A DNA stretch of 64,000 nt from Salvelinus alpinus (lineage: Eukaryota; Chordata; Actinopteri; Salmoniformes; Salmonidae). The notes below the pieces were generated by a model. That model was not told the DNA's origin. It searched no databases and was given only the letters and a program-made list of their open reading frames with translations. How positions within the stretch are numbered: position 1 is the stretch's first letter; each line of letters begins with the position of its first letter. Positions 1-12,648 of the stretch are shown in pieces. The stretch is taken from contig NC_092091.1 in NCBI RefSeq assembly GCF_045679555.1, positions 11,495,918-11,559,917 on the forward strand, read 5' to 3'. A program made the translations under genes and the position numbers.

Positions 1-108
1 CGTCTGAGTCGATCCTTGACCGACTCGCTCACCTGTGCACCTCACCTTTTATCAACAATACGTAGCCTTTGACCACATGAGCACTTATTAGCCTACACGT
101 AAAAAAAA

Positions 109-281
109 GAGTGTGTCCTAAATTGAACCCTATTCCCTATTGGGGGGGGGGGGGGCACAACTTTTGACCAGAGCCCTATAGAACCCTATAGAACGCTATA
201 TAGGGCACTACTTTTGACCAGAGCCTGGTCTAACTTAGTGCATAAATATATGGAATAGGATGCTATTTTGGATGCACTCAT
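109..281. repeat. Salmonid dispersed short repeat (MITE-like)
   Basis: The stretch has the motifs ccctattccctat, gcactacttttgaccagag (twice) and a closing part resembling an inverted copy of the start (ggaatagg ... ttggatgcac). Related pieces recur at 12790-12830 and 15625-15705. The layout is that of a small palindromic non-autonomous DNA element. It contains a 14-base poly-G run at 142-155. The family name is not assigned. Confidence 0.55.
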
Positions 282-835
282 ACACCTCACCTCAGGAGTG
301 TCTCCAAACACCACTGGTACTTCGTTTTGTTGGGCCCTGCTGAGAATAGCAAAAAGACTTCACCACAACGGAACCATGACTAATAACCTTTGCCAAGAGT
401 TGAGAGAAACACATATTGCAGACGGTAAGCGTCACCTTTTACACATGACCTGCAGAAGACATTTCTCTGAGTTGCTAAGAGAATCGTTCAACATATTAAA
501 AAGTCTCAATAGGCTATAGCCTATGGGTTACTCTAGCATTATGTCTGGGGGGGGGGGGGGGGGGGCTATACGAATGACGCGAACACTCTATTGTTCTGAA
601 ACGTTAAGAGGGAAGAGTATGCTAGGTCTGCTTCAATGGAGTATGATGGCGCCATACTGAACTTCCTGATTTGGCCACGTTTAATATTTGGCCATAACTG
701 AATCCAAACGTGAGTTTCTTTCTGGGTGTGGTTTGATGTGGGTGTCTATTGTGTGTGTTCGCAGGTGGGAAGAGTTAGACAAACTTTTACGCCAAGTAGC
801 TTCAGCCAGTTAGTGTGCAACCGTGACAAAGTTGG
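282..835. other. Unassigned gene-free stretch
   Basis: No recognisable exon or RNA gene. The only notable structure is an uninterrupted 19-base poly-G tract at 547-565. Short open frames here have no similarity to any family I know. Confidence 0.5.
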
Positions 836-1558
836 TTTGACTTTGGATTGTCTATCTCAGGGGCTAGTTAGGGACTGTCAATATTACACAACAACACAAT
901 CTCACACTCAACTCGTTCAAATATGTACAAAATGTATTTCAGCAGATTTTGTGCATTTTTGTGCTTTTTGTGTGGCTTAATTAGAGTGAAAATACAACAC
1001 ATTTTTGTGCGACTTCATTCATTGGAAAATACCTTTTTTAGGGGGGGGGGGGGGGGGCAGACTTCGGAACAATCTTTTGAACGTTGTTAGAGCAATGCAT
1101 GATGGGCAATGGTGTTCTACACTGCCTTTTTTGTGTGTCCCACATTTTTTTTATATATTTTTTAAAAACGCGTTAACAACCCAATATTGTTAATCAACCA
1201 GGTTGTCACCGAAATACTTGTAATAATAGTATCCTTATGTTGTTGTATTTTTAATTAATGCCAATACTGTTTTCTATGCTTGTTTACGCTTAATACTTTG
1301 GGATACTGGTGCACTTGTAGTCAGAAATGCCCTTTATTCGTGTAGGCAACACCAGGTCTACATGATTTTCTTCATAACACATTTCATATTTCGTGGAGCC
1401 TACATTACACAATTTCTTTCATAATGCATTGTATCCAAGGCTATGTCGAATTTTATGAGGGTTGCCAGATTGGAGAAAAAATATATATAATCTTTTTTTG
1501 GGGTATCGATGAAGGTATTTGATTGGGGAATGGGGATAACTTTTTATGATGGGAAATT
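836..1558 (+). repeat. Left arm of a long imperfect inverted repeat
   Basis: Reading this arm forward and 3600-4400 in reverse complement gives extended matching. Examples are the 'ggttgtcaccgaaatact' segment, 'caacccaatatt', 'tttctatgcttgttt', 'gaggttgccagattggag'-like sequence and 'gtatttgattggggaatgg'. Both arms also share a segment near 'gattgtgttgt'. The two arms are diverged and carry small indels. They are best explained as two opposite copies of one unknown dispersed repeat. A 17-base poly-G run lies at 1041-1057. Confidence 0.7.
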
Positions 1559-1966
1559 ATAATACACACGATAATACACACACACACACAAATACTTTGT
1601 TTGTACTCCTGTTATAGTCAACTCTTGACTTTTGTATTAATTATTTTTTATAAAATATTTGTAACTAGTTAACGGGTTAAGTGTTTGCAGTTTGCATTGT
1701 TCAGTAATGTTTAACATGGTTAAATAGTCGTAAATCTTTGCATGATTTATCTTTTGGAAAATTTGGCATTTTTATGCATATGCTGTATTTCCACTGATTA
1801 AAGCATTAATTAATCAACACACTACTGTAAATAAATGGACACGACCTGTTATAAAATAGGAAATTGCTCTATGTAAATAAATGGTGAGAAATGCTCAGTC
1901 TGAAGCCATTCGGCGATGGGTTTCACAGCCCTATAATAATGATACAAGTTATATCACCTTAAAAAG

Positions 1967-2348
1967 TATCACGGCTCAGGAGAAGATCCAGATGCAGACA
2001 GTTTGAAGTAACAAAAGTTTATTATAAAAACAGGGAGCAGGCAAACAACAGGTCAAGGGCATGCAGAGGTCAGTAATCCAGCGCACTGTCACAAGGTACA
2101 GAACGGCAGGCAGGCTCAGGGTCAGGGCAGGCAGAATGGTAAAAAACAGGAAAACTAGAAAACGGACTAGAGAAAAAACAGGAGTACGGGAAAAAACGCT
2201 GGTAGGCTTGACAAGACAAGACGAACTGGCAACAGACAAACAGACAACACAGGTATAAATACACTGGGGATAATGGGGAAGATGGACGACACCTGGAAGG
2301 GGGGGTTAGACAAGCACAAAGACAGGTGACACAGATCAGGGTGTGACA
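1967..2348. mobile_element. Solo LTR-like element with target-site duplication
   Basis: The segment runs from tatcacgg to gtgtgaca and is flanked on both sides by aaaaag (1961-1966 and 2349-2354), a 5-6 bp target-site duplication. The ends are close to the TG...CA of an LTR, with the first G changed to A. A TATA-like tataaata at 2255 and many 'caggcaggc' purine-rich motifs fit a salmonid LTR. There is no internal retroelement coding region, so this is a solo LTR or a similar non-coding element. Family membership was not checked. Confidence 0.6.
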
Positions 2349-2354
2349 AAAAAG

Positions 2355-3314
2355 GGTTTATTTAGAACCTCTGGGGTTTAACATGTTGGGCCAAGTAGTA
2401 TAGGAGAGTCTGACATATAACTTCTATCTTGAGTTCAGTCTTCACCAATGAAAACCAAGAGAGGCCTAGCTTTGTCCTTCATTACTGGAAAAGGCCTTGA
2501 TGATAGGCTGTAGAAAATCCTCCATCGATCTCATTAGATCAGAACAGGATGGATTCAACAGTGATTCATATTACTGGTATGCATCCTATAAAAAGGATAG
2601 TTGTGTTTGGCTGCGTAACACACATTATTTGTCTATCCATATGATGTGGATCATTGTCAGGTTATTAGATATATAAACTTCCGTAAAACAACAGAACACC
2701 ATGGTTGTAATAACACTTTAAACAGGTCATTTGTAAATGTGTAGAATGTGTTTTGTTTTGGGTCCACACTGGTAAGTTAACTTAGACCATCACAAGAAGA
2801 TTTTTTTCTGAATACCTGGTCAGGGCATAACACTTTCCATTCAGCCTCAGGCTACTTTGATGTAAGGCTTGATCACACCTGTAGTGACTACTGTCCATCA
2901 CGCCCATTGTTGCTTATCTATTGTCCAATAGATATATCAATGTAATTACACCCAACACAATGTTGAAGAACAGAATGCTTCCCACCACTAGATCGGATGA
3001 CTAGACGTGATATGGACGTAATCCAAACGCTGCCACCAATGTAGCGGAAGAAAGTGAAAGCTGCAACAGGGACTCTAACCAGGGCTCATACATGGCAAAG
3101 TGAGCTCTAATAGCAGTTGTCATGAAAGCAGAGTAGGCCTCTGGGCAGAGGCAGTAGGGCTACAACGCTGGCATATGCCTTGCTACAATAGCCTAAGTAT
3201 ATAACATGATTGACACGACCGTAATAAACATCATGAAACGACCTTGGAAAAGCCATAAGTGTAAGTCAACATAATTCATTATTTTACATGAACCTGTTTA
3301 ACTGCATTGAAATG
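2355..3314. other. Unassigned gene-free stretch
   Basis: No exon, RNA gene or clear repeat recognised between the solo LTR and the 37-bp tandem repeat. Confidence 0.5.
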
Positions 3315-3531
3315 GCTTAATTGATCATTGTCCAGACACGTTACAGATATGTCTTAATTGATCATAGTCCAGACTCGTTATAGATATGTCTTAACTGATC
3401 ATAGTCCAGACTCGTTATAGATATGTCTTAACTGATCATAGTCCAGACTCGTTATAGATATGTCTTAACTGATCATAGTCCAGACTCGTTATAGATATGT
3501 CTTAGTTGATCATAGTCCAGACTCGTTATAG
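3315..3531 (+). repeat. 37-bp tandem repeat, about six copies
   Basis: The unit contains taactgatcatagtccagac followed by tcgttatagatatgtct. Neighbouring copies are nearly identical, with the outer copies slightly diverged (taattgatcattgtcc at the left end). Confidence 0.9.
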
Positions 3532-3599
3532 TGGCAAATACCATGCAGTTGCACCAGGGGGATTTAAACCAAACAGATTTTTTTTTGCAGGTCTTCCGT

Positions 3600-4400
3600 T
3601 TCCCAACATTTATTGATGAATTAATCTCCCATCATGAAATGTATCGCCATTCCCCAATCAAATACCTTAATCAAAACCACAACAACAAAAAAACAGACGA
3701 ATACAGCTTCTTACTCCAATCTGGCAACCTTCATAAAAATCTGACATAGCACCAGGATCCCAAAGAATTAAGCGAAAACAAGCATAGAAAACCACATCGG
3801 CAATAATAAAAATCTAATAAAAACGCTACAATTATAAGTATTTCGGTGACAACCTGGTTGATTAATAATATTGGGTTGTTAACACTTTAAAAAAAATAAT
3901 ATATATATATAGAAATGTCAGACACAAAAAAAGGCAGCGTAGAACACCATTGCCCAAAATGCATTGCTCCAATAACTTTCAAAAGATTGTTCCGAAGTTT
4001 TACCTTCCAAAATGTATTTTCCTATGAATGAAGTCGCACAAAAATGTGTGTATTCTCCTATGAATTAAATCGCAAAAAAATGTGCGTATTTTCACATGAA
4101 TTAAAACACATAAAAACCGACTGAAATATTTTTTGTACATATTTGCACTAATTGAGTGTGAGATTGTGTTGTACACAATGTAAATTTGACATTTTCATGT
4201 TGCACACTTTTTTTTTGTATCTCATTAAATTCCTTCAAATATTTGTATATGAATTTCTACAATTTATAGTTGGTTTGAGGTTTTTAAGTTATTTACATTT
4301 GGCACTATTGGAATCTTAACATATTGTCCCATGTACATTGTGTAATTTACAGATGGTCTCTAACTATCCCTGTCTAACATCCAAAGTCAACCCGCATTTA
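3600..4400 (-). repeat. Right arm of the long imperfect inverted repeat
   Basis: Reverse-complement counterpart of 836-1558. It begins with the inverted 'ggaatggcgatacatttcatg' region and ends with the inverted 'ggttgactttggat' region. About 150 bases around 4180-4325 have no match in the left arm, so this copy holds an insertion or the other a deletion. The space between the arms (about 2 kb) holds the solo LTR and the 37-bp repeat. Confidence 0.7.
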
Positions 4401-5360
4401 CCACAGGCATAATGATCCCTGTCGCGAATGAATGATTACGCCAACGTGTGTGATGTCAGCTGTGGGCATATGGGCAGGATTGAAACAAACCCAACCTTAA
4501 TTTTACGTTGTGACGTAGTCACGACCAAATGTCTCACAAAACTCTGTTATGGATGAGACTGACTTTATGGCCAAAATGATCCTATTTACACTTTGTAGTC
4601 ACTTTTGATGGTAGAATGGATGTTTCTGACTCTTATCGATGCCACATAGTCCATTTTCTACTAGATAAGTAGTTTTTTAGGGGCAGTTGCTCAATTTGTT
4701 GAGATTAAATCATGGGAGGTGAATTAGATTTTCCTTAGCCTGGTTTATGATAGTCTTTCTTTCGTATTGATATTGTCAAGTAAACGATGAACTAATAGGC
4801 TAGGCGGCTTATTGACGACCTGTAGTCGAATCAAAAATGGAGAATCATATGATGTAATAACACAAATGTCAGACATGATAAGCAAGGTTTATATTTACTT
4901 GCATAAATCATGAAATCTACAATAAAATTGTCAAGGGTGACAGGCCTATACGGGTGTTCTCGGCATAAAGCAAATGGCTCGTCGTCCGCGTCCTTGCCTT
5001 TCCAGAGATGGATCATAAGACGTCATCGGGAACAATCAGGAGTCACGCAGCAGCACTCAGGGGTCAGAGCCAAGGCTGCCTGGAGAGAGCGATTCCGGAG
5101 GTGACTAAGAACCACCGACCATGGAAACAGAGTGCTGTCCTCCTTTATGAAAACATAAACACACAAGTCACCTCAACTCCACCCGCCTCCTCTCCATCTC
5201 CGCCTCCCTCCGCCTGTTTAAACTCTCCCTCCATCATAACGGAAGCATATATGACTTGATAAAGAAATTAGAATACGGCCGCTATCTAAAACCGGCAGTA
5301 TTTTAAACATGTCAATAATACATGGTTTCATTTTCCATTTCTATTATTAAGCTCTCCAAA
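4401..5360. other. Unassigned gene-free stretch
   Basis: No recognised exon or repeat. 4970-5260 is somewhat richer in G+C than its surroundings, with a pyrimidine-rich cctcctctccatctccgcc tract. Nothing identifies it as a promoter or exon. Confidence 0.4.
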
Positions 5361-5545
5361 ACATTTTCCTTATGGTTGCCCCCTCGTCTCCCACATGTGC
5401 CTGTGTGTGTGTACAGGGAACATTTTCCTTATGGTTGCCCCCTCGTCTCCCACATGTGCCTGTGTGTGTATACAGGGAACATTTTCCTTATGGTTGCCCC
5501 CTCGTCTCCCACATGTGCCTGTGTGTGTATACAGGGAACATTTTA
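5361..5545 (+). repeat. 60-bp tandem repeat, three copies
   Basis: The unit starts acattttccttatggttgc and ends with a tgtgtgtgt-atacaggga tail. There are three almost identical copies. Because 60 is a multiple of three, short open frames on both strands run through it; these are not genes. Confidence 0.9.
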
Positions 5546-6635
5546 ATTTGTTTGATGTCCCTCCCATCTGCCTTCGGGTTTCCATTCCATCTCGTATCGG
5601 GCGACGCATAGTCGTTCTAGGAAATCGACAGGATTTTGGTTGTTTACTATTGAGAGCTGGATGGGGGGGGGGGGGGGGGGGCATGGATGGGATGGGGGGA
5701 GTGGAAGAGATTAATGGTGGGGGTTTGTTTGAATTTCAAACTCAGATTAAGGATCCCTTCCCTCCCCCTCCCTGTTTATTTTCCATCTCTCCTGCCTAAA
5801 TGATGTCAATGGAAGCAGAGCTGTAGGCGCTATTTATAGCATCCCCCCCCCACCCACCCCTCGGCATCACGTGGTTCAGAGCTGCTGCACAATAACCACC
5901 TCAAGACAAGAGTGTGCATGAATAGAGGCGGTGAATATTTATCAACGGACGGGTGTCCTGCCATTGTCACATTTACCCGCTGTGCAACACCCGTTTGAAA
6001 AAAGTTGTGCGTGGGTGTGTTTGGAGTGGGTGGATGTTTTATTTTTTCTTCTTCTTAATTTAACCGAAACCTTTACGTGCAATTTCGCCCCCGCAAACGT
6101 GCAGCTGTAGCTGACTGCAACTCGCACCCATTGACAAGGATTGCGCGCGCACACACACACGCGCGCGCGCGCGCTCATATTGGGTTCATTCATTCATCCC
6201 TTCACCCAGTCATTCACAGAATTCCTCCCGAGTTCCCCGAATGACTAGACGAATGAATTTGGGAATACACTTGTTCTTCTGACGTAGAGTACATTTTGTA
6301 CTTTACCAAACACACACATCTTCAGGGACATAAAAGTACACAGTGTTCCCTTGTTATTCGTTTTTGGTGCGCTTTATGCATAGACCACATATCATGGTGT
6401 TCTACTCTTCTCTCCCCCCAAACCCCCTCCAACTGGTTGTCTCTCGCTGCGTTCACATGCTACATTACATAACGAGGCTTTACGTCTTCCTCCCATCACA
6501 AATAAAGACACGGTTCGCTGCACAAGCGTCTTCGGTTGAGAACTGAAGTCTATTTTTATTGGCTATTTCTGCATGTTGCAGGTGATGAAAATACACTACA
6601 ACCCCCATATCGCTTTCAAACCCAAATCCTTTATA
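5546..6635. other. Unassigned stretch with poly-G and alternating CG/CA tract
   Basis: Contains a 19-base poly-G run (5663-5681), a MEF2-type ctatttatag at about 5829-5838 and an alternating purine-pyrimidine tract of gcgcgc/acacac at about 6145-6176 that could adopt Z-DNA. No exon recognised. Confidence 0.4.
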
Positions 6636-7139
6636 TACACACTGAGTAGACAAAACATTAAGAACACCTGCTCTTTCCATGACATAGACTGACCAGGTGA
6701 ATCCAGGTGAAAGTTATGATCCCTTATTGATGTAATTTGTTAAATCCACTTCAATCACTGTAGATGAAGGGGTGGAGACAGGTTAAAGAAGGATTTTTAA
6801 GGCTTGAGACAATTGAGACATGGATTGTGTATGTGTGCCTTTCAGTGGGTGAATGGGCAAGACAAAATATTTAAGTGCCTTTGAACGGGGATATGGTAGT
6901 TTGTGTCAAGAACTGCAACACTGCTGGATTTTTTACACGCTCAACAGTTTCCGTGTGTATCAAGAATGGTCCCCCACCCAAAGGACATCCAGCCAACTTG
7001 ACACAACTTTGGGAAGCATTGGAGTTAACATGGGCCAGCATCCCTGTGGAACGCTTTCGACACATTGTATAGTCCAAGCCAACGATTTAAAGCTCTTCTG
7101 AGGGCAGGTGTTCCTAATATTTGGTGTACTCAGTGTATA
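6636..7139. mobile_element. Deleted Tc1/mariner-like element
   Basis: Inverted ends frame the element: cactgagtagacaaaacatt on the left and the complement of ggtgttcctaatatttgg ... actcagtgtata on the right, with TA-rich flanks. The plus strand still encodes a degraded Tc1-type transposase C-terminal region (about 6875-7072) with the family's '[18 protein letters not shown]'-like pattern. The upstream catalytic part is gone, so it is non-autonomous. Confidence 0.75.
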
Positions 7140-8107
7140 TTCCATACAGTATAGGCTATATCCATCGTCAATCAGATATAACATCAAAACAACAACTAAA
7201 ACGATATAACCGAGCCCTTTGTCAGAAATCACCAAATAAATCCCTTTGATATAGATTGGCATAGCGCTGCAACATTTACGCCATGTGTGTTTGTCTTCTG
7301 AGCTCAATCTCACGTGCGATTGAATTTGTATGGGGTTGTAACAACAGCAAATCTTTTTTTATGTATAATTTATGGCGAGGTTGCTGTTTATAGCGAGCTG
7401 CGTATATTCAGTACTGTCACACACGTGTAGCAGCTACTTCCTCGCACTCCTGCTGAAGTTGACATTCTGGCGCTTACTGGCTGCTATATATAGCACACCT
7501 CGCTGTGCTGTTACTATTCCCAGCATTGTACATGAGGGGGCGGGCGTTGCTTTTCTTTAGTAAAAGGAAGAATACATAGTTTTTGTTCACAATGGATGCA
7601 TTTATTTCTCCGTGTAGGTACGTTCCTGCCCTGGTGTCTGTGTCGTTTGCATAGCAAACTGCTGCATCGATACGTTAATCACTTATGTATCTATCAATCA
7701 CTGGGAATCAAGTCATTATCTGTATGGCGCTATCCCATGGTGCTGAATGGTATAAAATCCCCTCTCAGTCCTTGTAAAACCATGGCGAGGTCTTATTAAA
7801 AAGTACATTTATCTGGAGCCTTACAACATAAGGATATTCAAGTGTCCCTCTCATCAGCGACCCGCTGCCACTCCGTGTATTTGATGTATTCCAGTACACC
7901 AGATTCAACTTGTCAAGCCCTTGACTAGGCAGCTGGTTCAGGTGAGTTTGTTCCGGACTACAACAACATTTCCCGAGAAGAGGTTTGGGAACCACTGCTG
8001 TAAGGATAAAGACTTGGATTCGAAATGAGGTAGCATTTTTTGGTGGTTGAATGCCTCTAAGATCAGAACACAAGGCTTTAGAGACGGGGTACTATTGGTA
8101 CACGACC
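7140..8107. other. Unassigned gene-free stretch
   Basis: No exon recognised. It has a MEF2/TATA-like ctatatatag at about 7484-7493 and tataaaat near 7751. A partial MITE-like motif (aggtttgggaaccactgctg) occurs near 7980. Confidence 0.4.
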
Positions 8108-8250
8108 AGGGCCGTATCCATAAAGCGTCTCAGAGTATGAGTGCTGATATGGGATCAGGTCCACGTTGTCCATGCAATCTTATTCATTGTGATCGAAAAG
8201 CCAAAACTGATCCTAGATTTACTTTGATATGCTGGATACATACAACCCCA
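8108..8250. repeat. Short palindromic dispersed repeat (MITE-like)
   Basis: The left part has ccataaagcgtctcagagta and gtgctgatatgggatcag. The right part has an inverted form (aactgatcctagattt). A second copy lies at 13672-13795, so this is a dispersed family rather than unique DNA. Confidence 0.55.
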
Positions 8251-8834
8251 GGTAGCCAGAGTTTGGAGAAATAGGCTCTATAAGGGTTCTAGTTTAGACT
8301 ACCACCATCAATAGAGGTCACATATGTAAACCATTTATTCAAAGCTCATTGAGTTTCATGTTTTTTTGTTGTTGATTCACCTGGTTCTCCTGCTCAAGTC
8401 GACTACTCATTGAGGAACCGTTTCAACGCTCAGTCTTTCTGAGGTTTCTTCTTCTATTCTATTCCTGGTGCTGCGGCTCCACCTCCACTTCCTGGTTATT
8501 TTCGGCAGTGTGTGTTTTTGTGTCAGGCTCCGCGGATGGTGGGTTTGGGAAATACCTGGTCACGATAAATCAGGGGGGAGGTTTAGCTAAGAACATGTCA
8601 CCCCCTACTGCATGGGAAGGAGAAATGCATAGTAGTTAGTAGATACATAAAGTGCCGTGAAAAAGTATTTGCCCCCTTTCTAATTTTGCATATTTTTTTA
8701 ATACTAAATGTTATCAGATCTTCAACACCCAATGGCCCTGTGGGAAAAAGTAATTGCCCCCATACACTCGAAATTGGGTAAAGTGTTATGTAATGTCATG
8801 TAATATTTTAAATGGTATATAACTGTCTTAATGT

Positions 8835-8912
8835 TACTGGACCCCAGGAAGAGTAGCTGCTGCCATGGCAACAGCTAATGGAGATACTTAATAAATACAA
8901 AAATACAAACAA
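8835..8912 (+). mobile_element. LINE 3' tail fragment
   Basis: The motif ccccaggaagagtagctgct, then ggcaacagctaatgg and aataaatacaaa, matches the tail of the retroelement at 59640-60085 and of the fragment at 39440-39520. It is a 5'-truncated insertion inside the Tc1-like element. Confidence 0.7.
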
Positions 8913-9095
8913 CTGGTTGTGCCACCTTTAGCTGCAATGACTCCAACCAACCGCTTTCAGTAGTTGTTGATCAGTCTCTCACATCGCTGTGGAGGAATTT
9001 TGGCCCACTCTTGCATGCAGAACTCATGGTTCCTTCTATGCTTTACTGCCTCAGGACCTGGACGACTGGCCTTAATAGGAGATAAACATCAATAC

Positions 9096-12000
9096 CATAA
9101 TCACACCAGCCTCCCTCTGGACGGACCCCCCCATAATCACACCAGCCTCCCTCTGGACGGACCCCCCCATAATCACACCAACCTCCCTCTGGACAGACCC
9201 CCCCCCCCCATAATCACACCAGCCTCCCTCTGGACAGACCCCCCCATAATCACACCAGCCTCCCTCTGGACGGACCCCCCCATAATCACACCAGCCTCCA
9301 TCTGTACGGACCCCCCCATAATCACACCAGCCTCCCTCTGGACAGACCCCCCCATAATCACACCAACCTCCCTCTGGACAGACCCCCCCCATAATCACAC
9401 CAACCTCCCTCTGGACAGACCCCCCCCATAATCACACCAACCTCCCTCTGGACAGCCCCCCCCATAATCACACCAACCTCCCTCTGGACGGACCCCCCCA
9501 TAATCACACCTACCTCCCTCTGGACCCCCCCCCCCCCCACAATCACACCAACCCCCCTCTGGACAGACCCCCCCCATAATCACACCAGCCTCCCTCTGGA
9601 CAGACCCCCCCCCCATAATCACACCAGCCTCCCTCTGGACAGACCCCCCCCCCCCCCCCCCATAATCACACCAACCTCCCTCTGGACAGACCCCCCCATA
9701 ATCACACCAGCCTCCCTCTGGACGGACCCCCCCATAATCACACCAGCCTCCATCTGTACGGACCCCCCCATAATCACACCAGCCTCCCTCTGGACAGACC
9801 CCCCCATAATCACACCAACCTCCCTCTGGACAGACCCCCCCCCATAATCACACCAACCTCCCTCTGGACAGACCCCCCCATAATCACACCAACCTCCCTC
9901 TGGACAGACCCCCCCCATAATCACACCAGCCTCCCTCTGGACAGACCCCCCCCCCCCCATAATCACACCAACCTCCCTCTGGACCCCCCCCCACCCCCAC
10001 AATCACACCAACCCCCCTCTGGACAGACCCCCCCATAATCACACCAACCTCCCTCTGGACGGACCGCCCCATAATCACACCAGCCTCCCTCTGGACAGAC
10101 CCCCCCCCCCCTTAATCACACCAACCTCCCTCTGGACAGACCCCCCCCCATAATCACACCAACCTCCCTCTGGACAGACCCCCCCCCCATAATCACACCA
10201 ACCTCCCTCTGGACGGACCCCCCCCATAATCACACCAACCTCCCTCTGGACAGACCCCCCCCATAATCACACCAACCTCCCTCTGGACAGACCCCCCCAT
10301 AATCACACCAACCTCCCTCTGGACAGACCCCCCCCATAATCACACCAACCTCCCTCCGGACAGCCCCCCCCATAATCACACCAACCTCCCTCTGGACGGA
10401 CCCCCCCATAATCACACCTACCTCCCTCTGGACCCCCCCCCACCCCCACAATCACACCAACCCCCCTCTGGACAGACCCCCCCATAATCACACCAACCTC
10501 CCTCTGGACGGACCGCCCCATAATCACACCAGCCTCCCTCTGGACAGACCCCCCCCCCCCATAATCACACCAACCTCCCTCTGGACAGACCCCCCCCCAT
10601 AATCACACCAACCTCCCTCTGGACAGACCCCCCCCCCATAATCACACCAACCTCCCTCTGGACGGACCCCCCCCATAATCACACCAACCTCCCTCTGGAC
10701 AGACCCCCCCCATAATCACACCAACCTCCCTCTGGACAGACCCCCCCATAATCACACCAACCTCCCTCTGGACAGACCCCCCCCATAATCACACCAACCT
10801 CCCTCCGGACAGCCCCCCCCATAATCACACCAACCTCCCTCTGGACGGACCCCCCCATAATCACACCTACCTCCCTCTGGACAGACCCCCCCCATAATCA
10901 CACCAGCCTCCCTCTGGACAGACCCCCCCCCCCCCCATAATCACACCAACCTCCCTCTGGACCCCCCCCCACCCCCACAATCACACCAACCCCCCTCTGG
11001 ACAGACCCCCCCATAATCACACCAACCTCCCTCTGGACGGACCGCCCCATAATCACACCAGCCTCCCTCTGGACAGACCCCCCCCCCCATAATCACACCA
11101 ACCTCCCTCTGGACAGACCCCCCCCCATAATCACACCAACCTCCCTCTGGACAGACCCCCCCCCCCCCATAATCACACCAACCTCCCTCTGGACGGACCC
11201 CCCCCATAATCACACCAACCTCCCTCTGGACAGACCCCCCCCATAATCACACCAACCTCCCTCTGGACAGACCCCCCCATAATCACACCAACCTCCCTCT
11301 GGACAGACCCCCCCCATAATCACACCAACCTCCCTCCGGACAGCCCCCCCCATAATCACACCAACCTCCCTCTGGACGGACCCCCCCATAATCACACCTA
11401 CCTCCCTCTGGACCCCCCCCCACCCCCACAATCACACCAACCCCCCTCTGGACAGACCCCCCCATAATCACACCAACCTCCCTCTGGACGGACCGCCCCA
11501 TAATCACACCAGCCTCCCTCTGGACAGACCCCCCCCCCCATAATCACACCAACCTCCCTCTGGACAGACCCCCCCCCATAATCACACCAACCTCCCTCTG
11601 GACAGACCCCCCCCCCCCATAATCACACCAACCTCCCTCTGGACGGACCCCCCCCATAATCACACCAACCTCCCTCTGGACAGACCCCCCCCCATAATCA
11701 CACCAACCTCCCTCTGGACAGACCCCCCCATAATCACACCAACCTCCCTCTGGACAGACCCCCCCCATAATCACACCAACCTCCCTCCGGACAGCCCCCC
11801 CCATAATCACACCAACCTCCCTCTGGACGGACCCCCCCATAATCACACCTACCTCCCTCTGGACCCCCCCCCCCCACACAATCACACCAACCCCCCTCTG
11901 GACAGACCCCCCCCATAATCACACCAAACTCCTTCTGGACGGACCCCCCCATAATCACACCAGCCTCCCTCTGGACAGACCCCCCCCCCATAATCACACC

Positions 12001-12604
12001 AACCTCCCTCTGGACAGACCCCCCCATAATCACACCAACCTCCCTCTGGACAGACCCCCCCCATAATCACACCAACCTCCCTCTGGACAAACCCCCCCAT
12101 AATCACACCAACCTCCCTCTGGACAGACCCCCCCCATAATCACACCAACCTCCCTCTGGACAAACCCCCCCATAATCACACCAGCCTCCCTCTGGACGGA
12201 CCCCCCCATAATCACACCAGCCTCCATCTGTACGGACCCCCCCATAATCACACCAGCCTCCCTCTGGACAGACCCCCCCATAATCACACCAACCTCCCTC
12301 TGGACAGACCCCCCCCCCCCATAATCACACCAACCTCCCTCTGGACAGACCCCCCCATAATCACACCAGCCTCCCTCTGGACAGACCCCCCCCCCCACAA
12401 TCACACCAACCCCCCTCTGGACAGACCCCCCCATAATCACACCAACCTCCCTCTGGACAGACCCCCCCCCCCATAATCACACCAACCTCCCTCTGGACAG
12501 ACCCCCCCATAATCACACCAACCTCCCTCTGGACAGACCCCCCCATAATCACACCAACCTCCCTCTGGACGGACCCCCCATAATCACACCAACCTCCCTC
12601 TGGA
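9096..12604 (+). repeat. 3.5-kb C-rich minisatellite, about 95 units
   Basis: The unit is ataatcacaccaacctccct followed by ctggacaga and a run of 6-18 C. Unit length varies from about 34 to 46 bp because the C run varies. Subtypes (ggacgga, catctgtacgga, ccggacagc) recur in the same order, showing block duplication. The open frames on both strands are repeat artefacts. On the minus strand every unit carries a G run. It lies wholly inside a Tc1-like element. Confidence 0.95.
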
Positions 12605-12648
12605 GGAGAAAATCAGAGTAGGGGGCAAATACTTTTTCACGGCTCTGG

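Larger units (their letters stand above)
8650..12648 (-). mobile_element. Tc1-like element expanded by an internal minisatellite
   Basis: The left end agtgccgtgaaaaagtattt and gcccccttt is mirrored at the right by gggggcaaatactttttcac-ggc. Both ends abut TA (8648-8649 and 12649-12650), the Tc1/mariner target. The segment 8905-9070 matches the 3' part of a Tc1-type transposase on the minus strand (the ggaggaattttggcccactc and gcctcaggacctgg motifs), broken and not functional. Most of the interior is replaced by the C-rich minisatellite at 9096-12604, and a LINE tail is inserted at 8835-8912. Confidence 0.75.
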
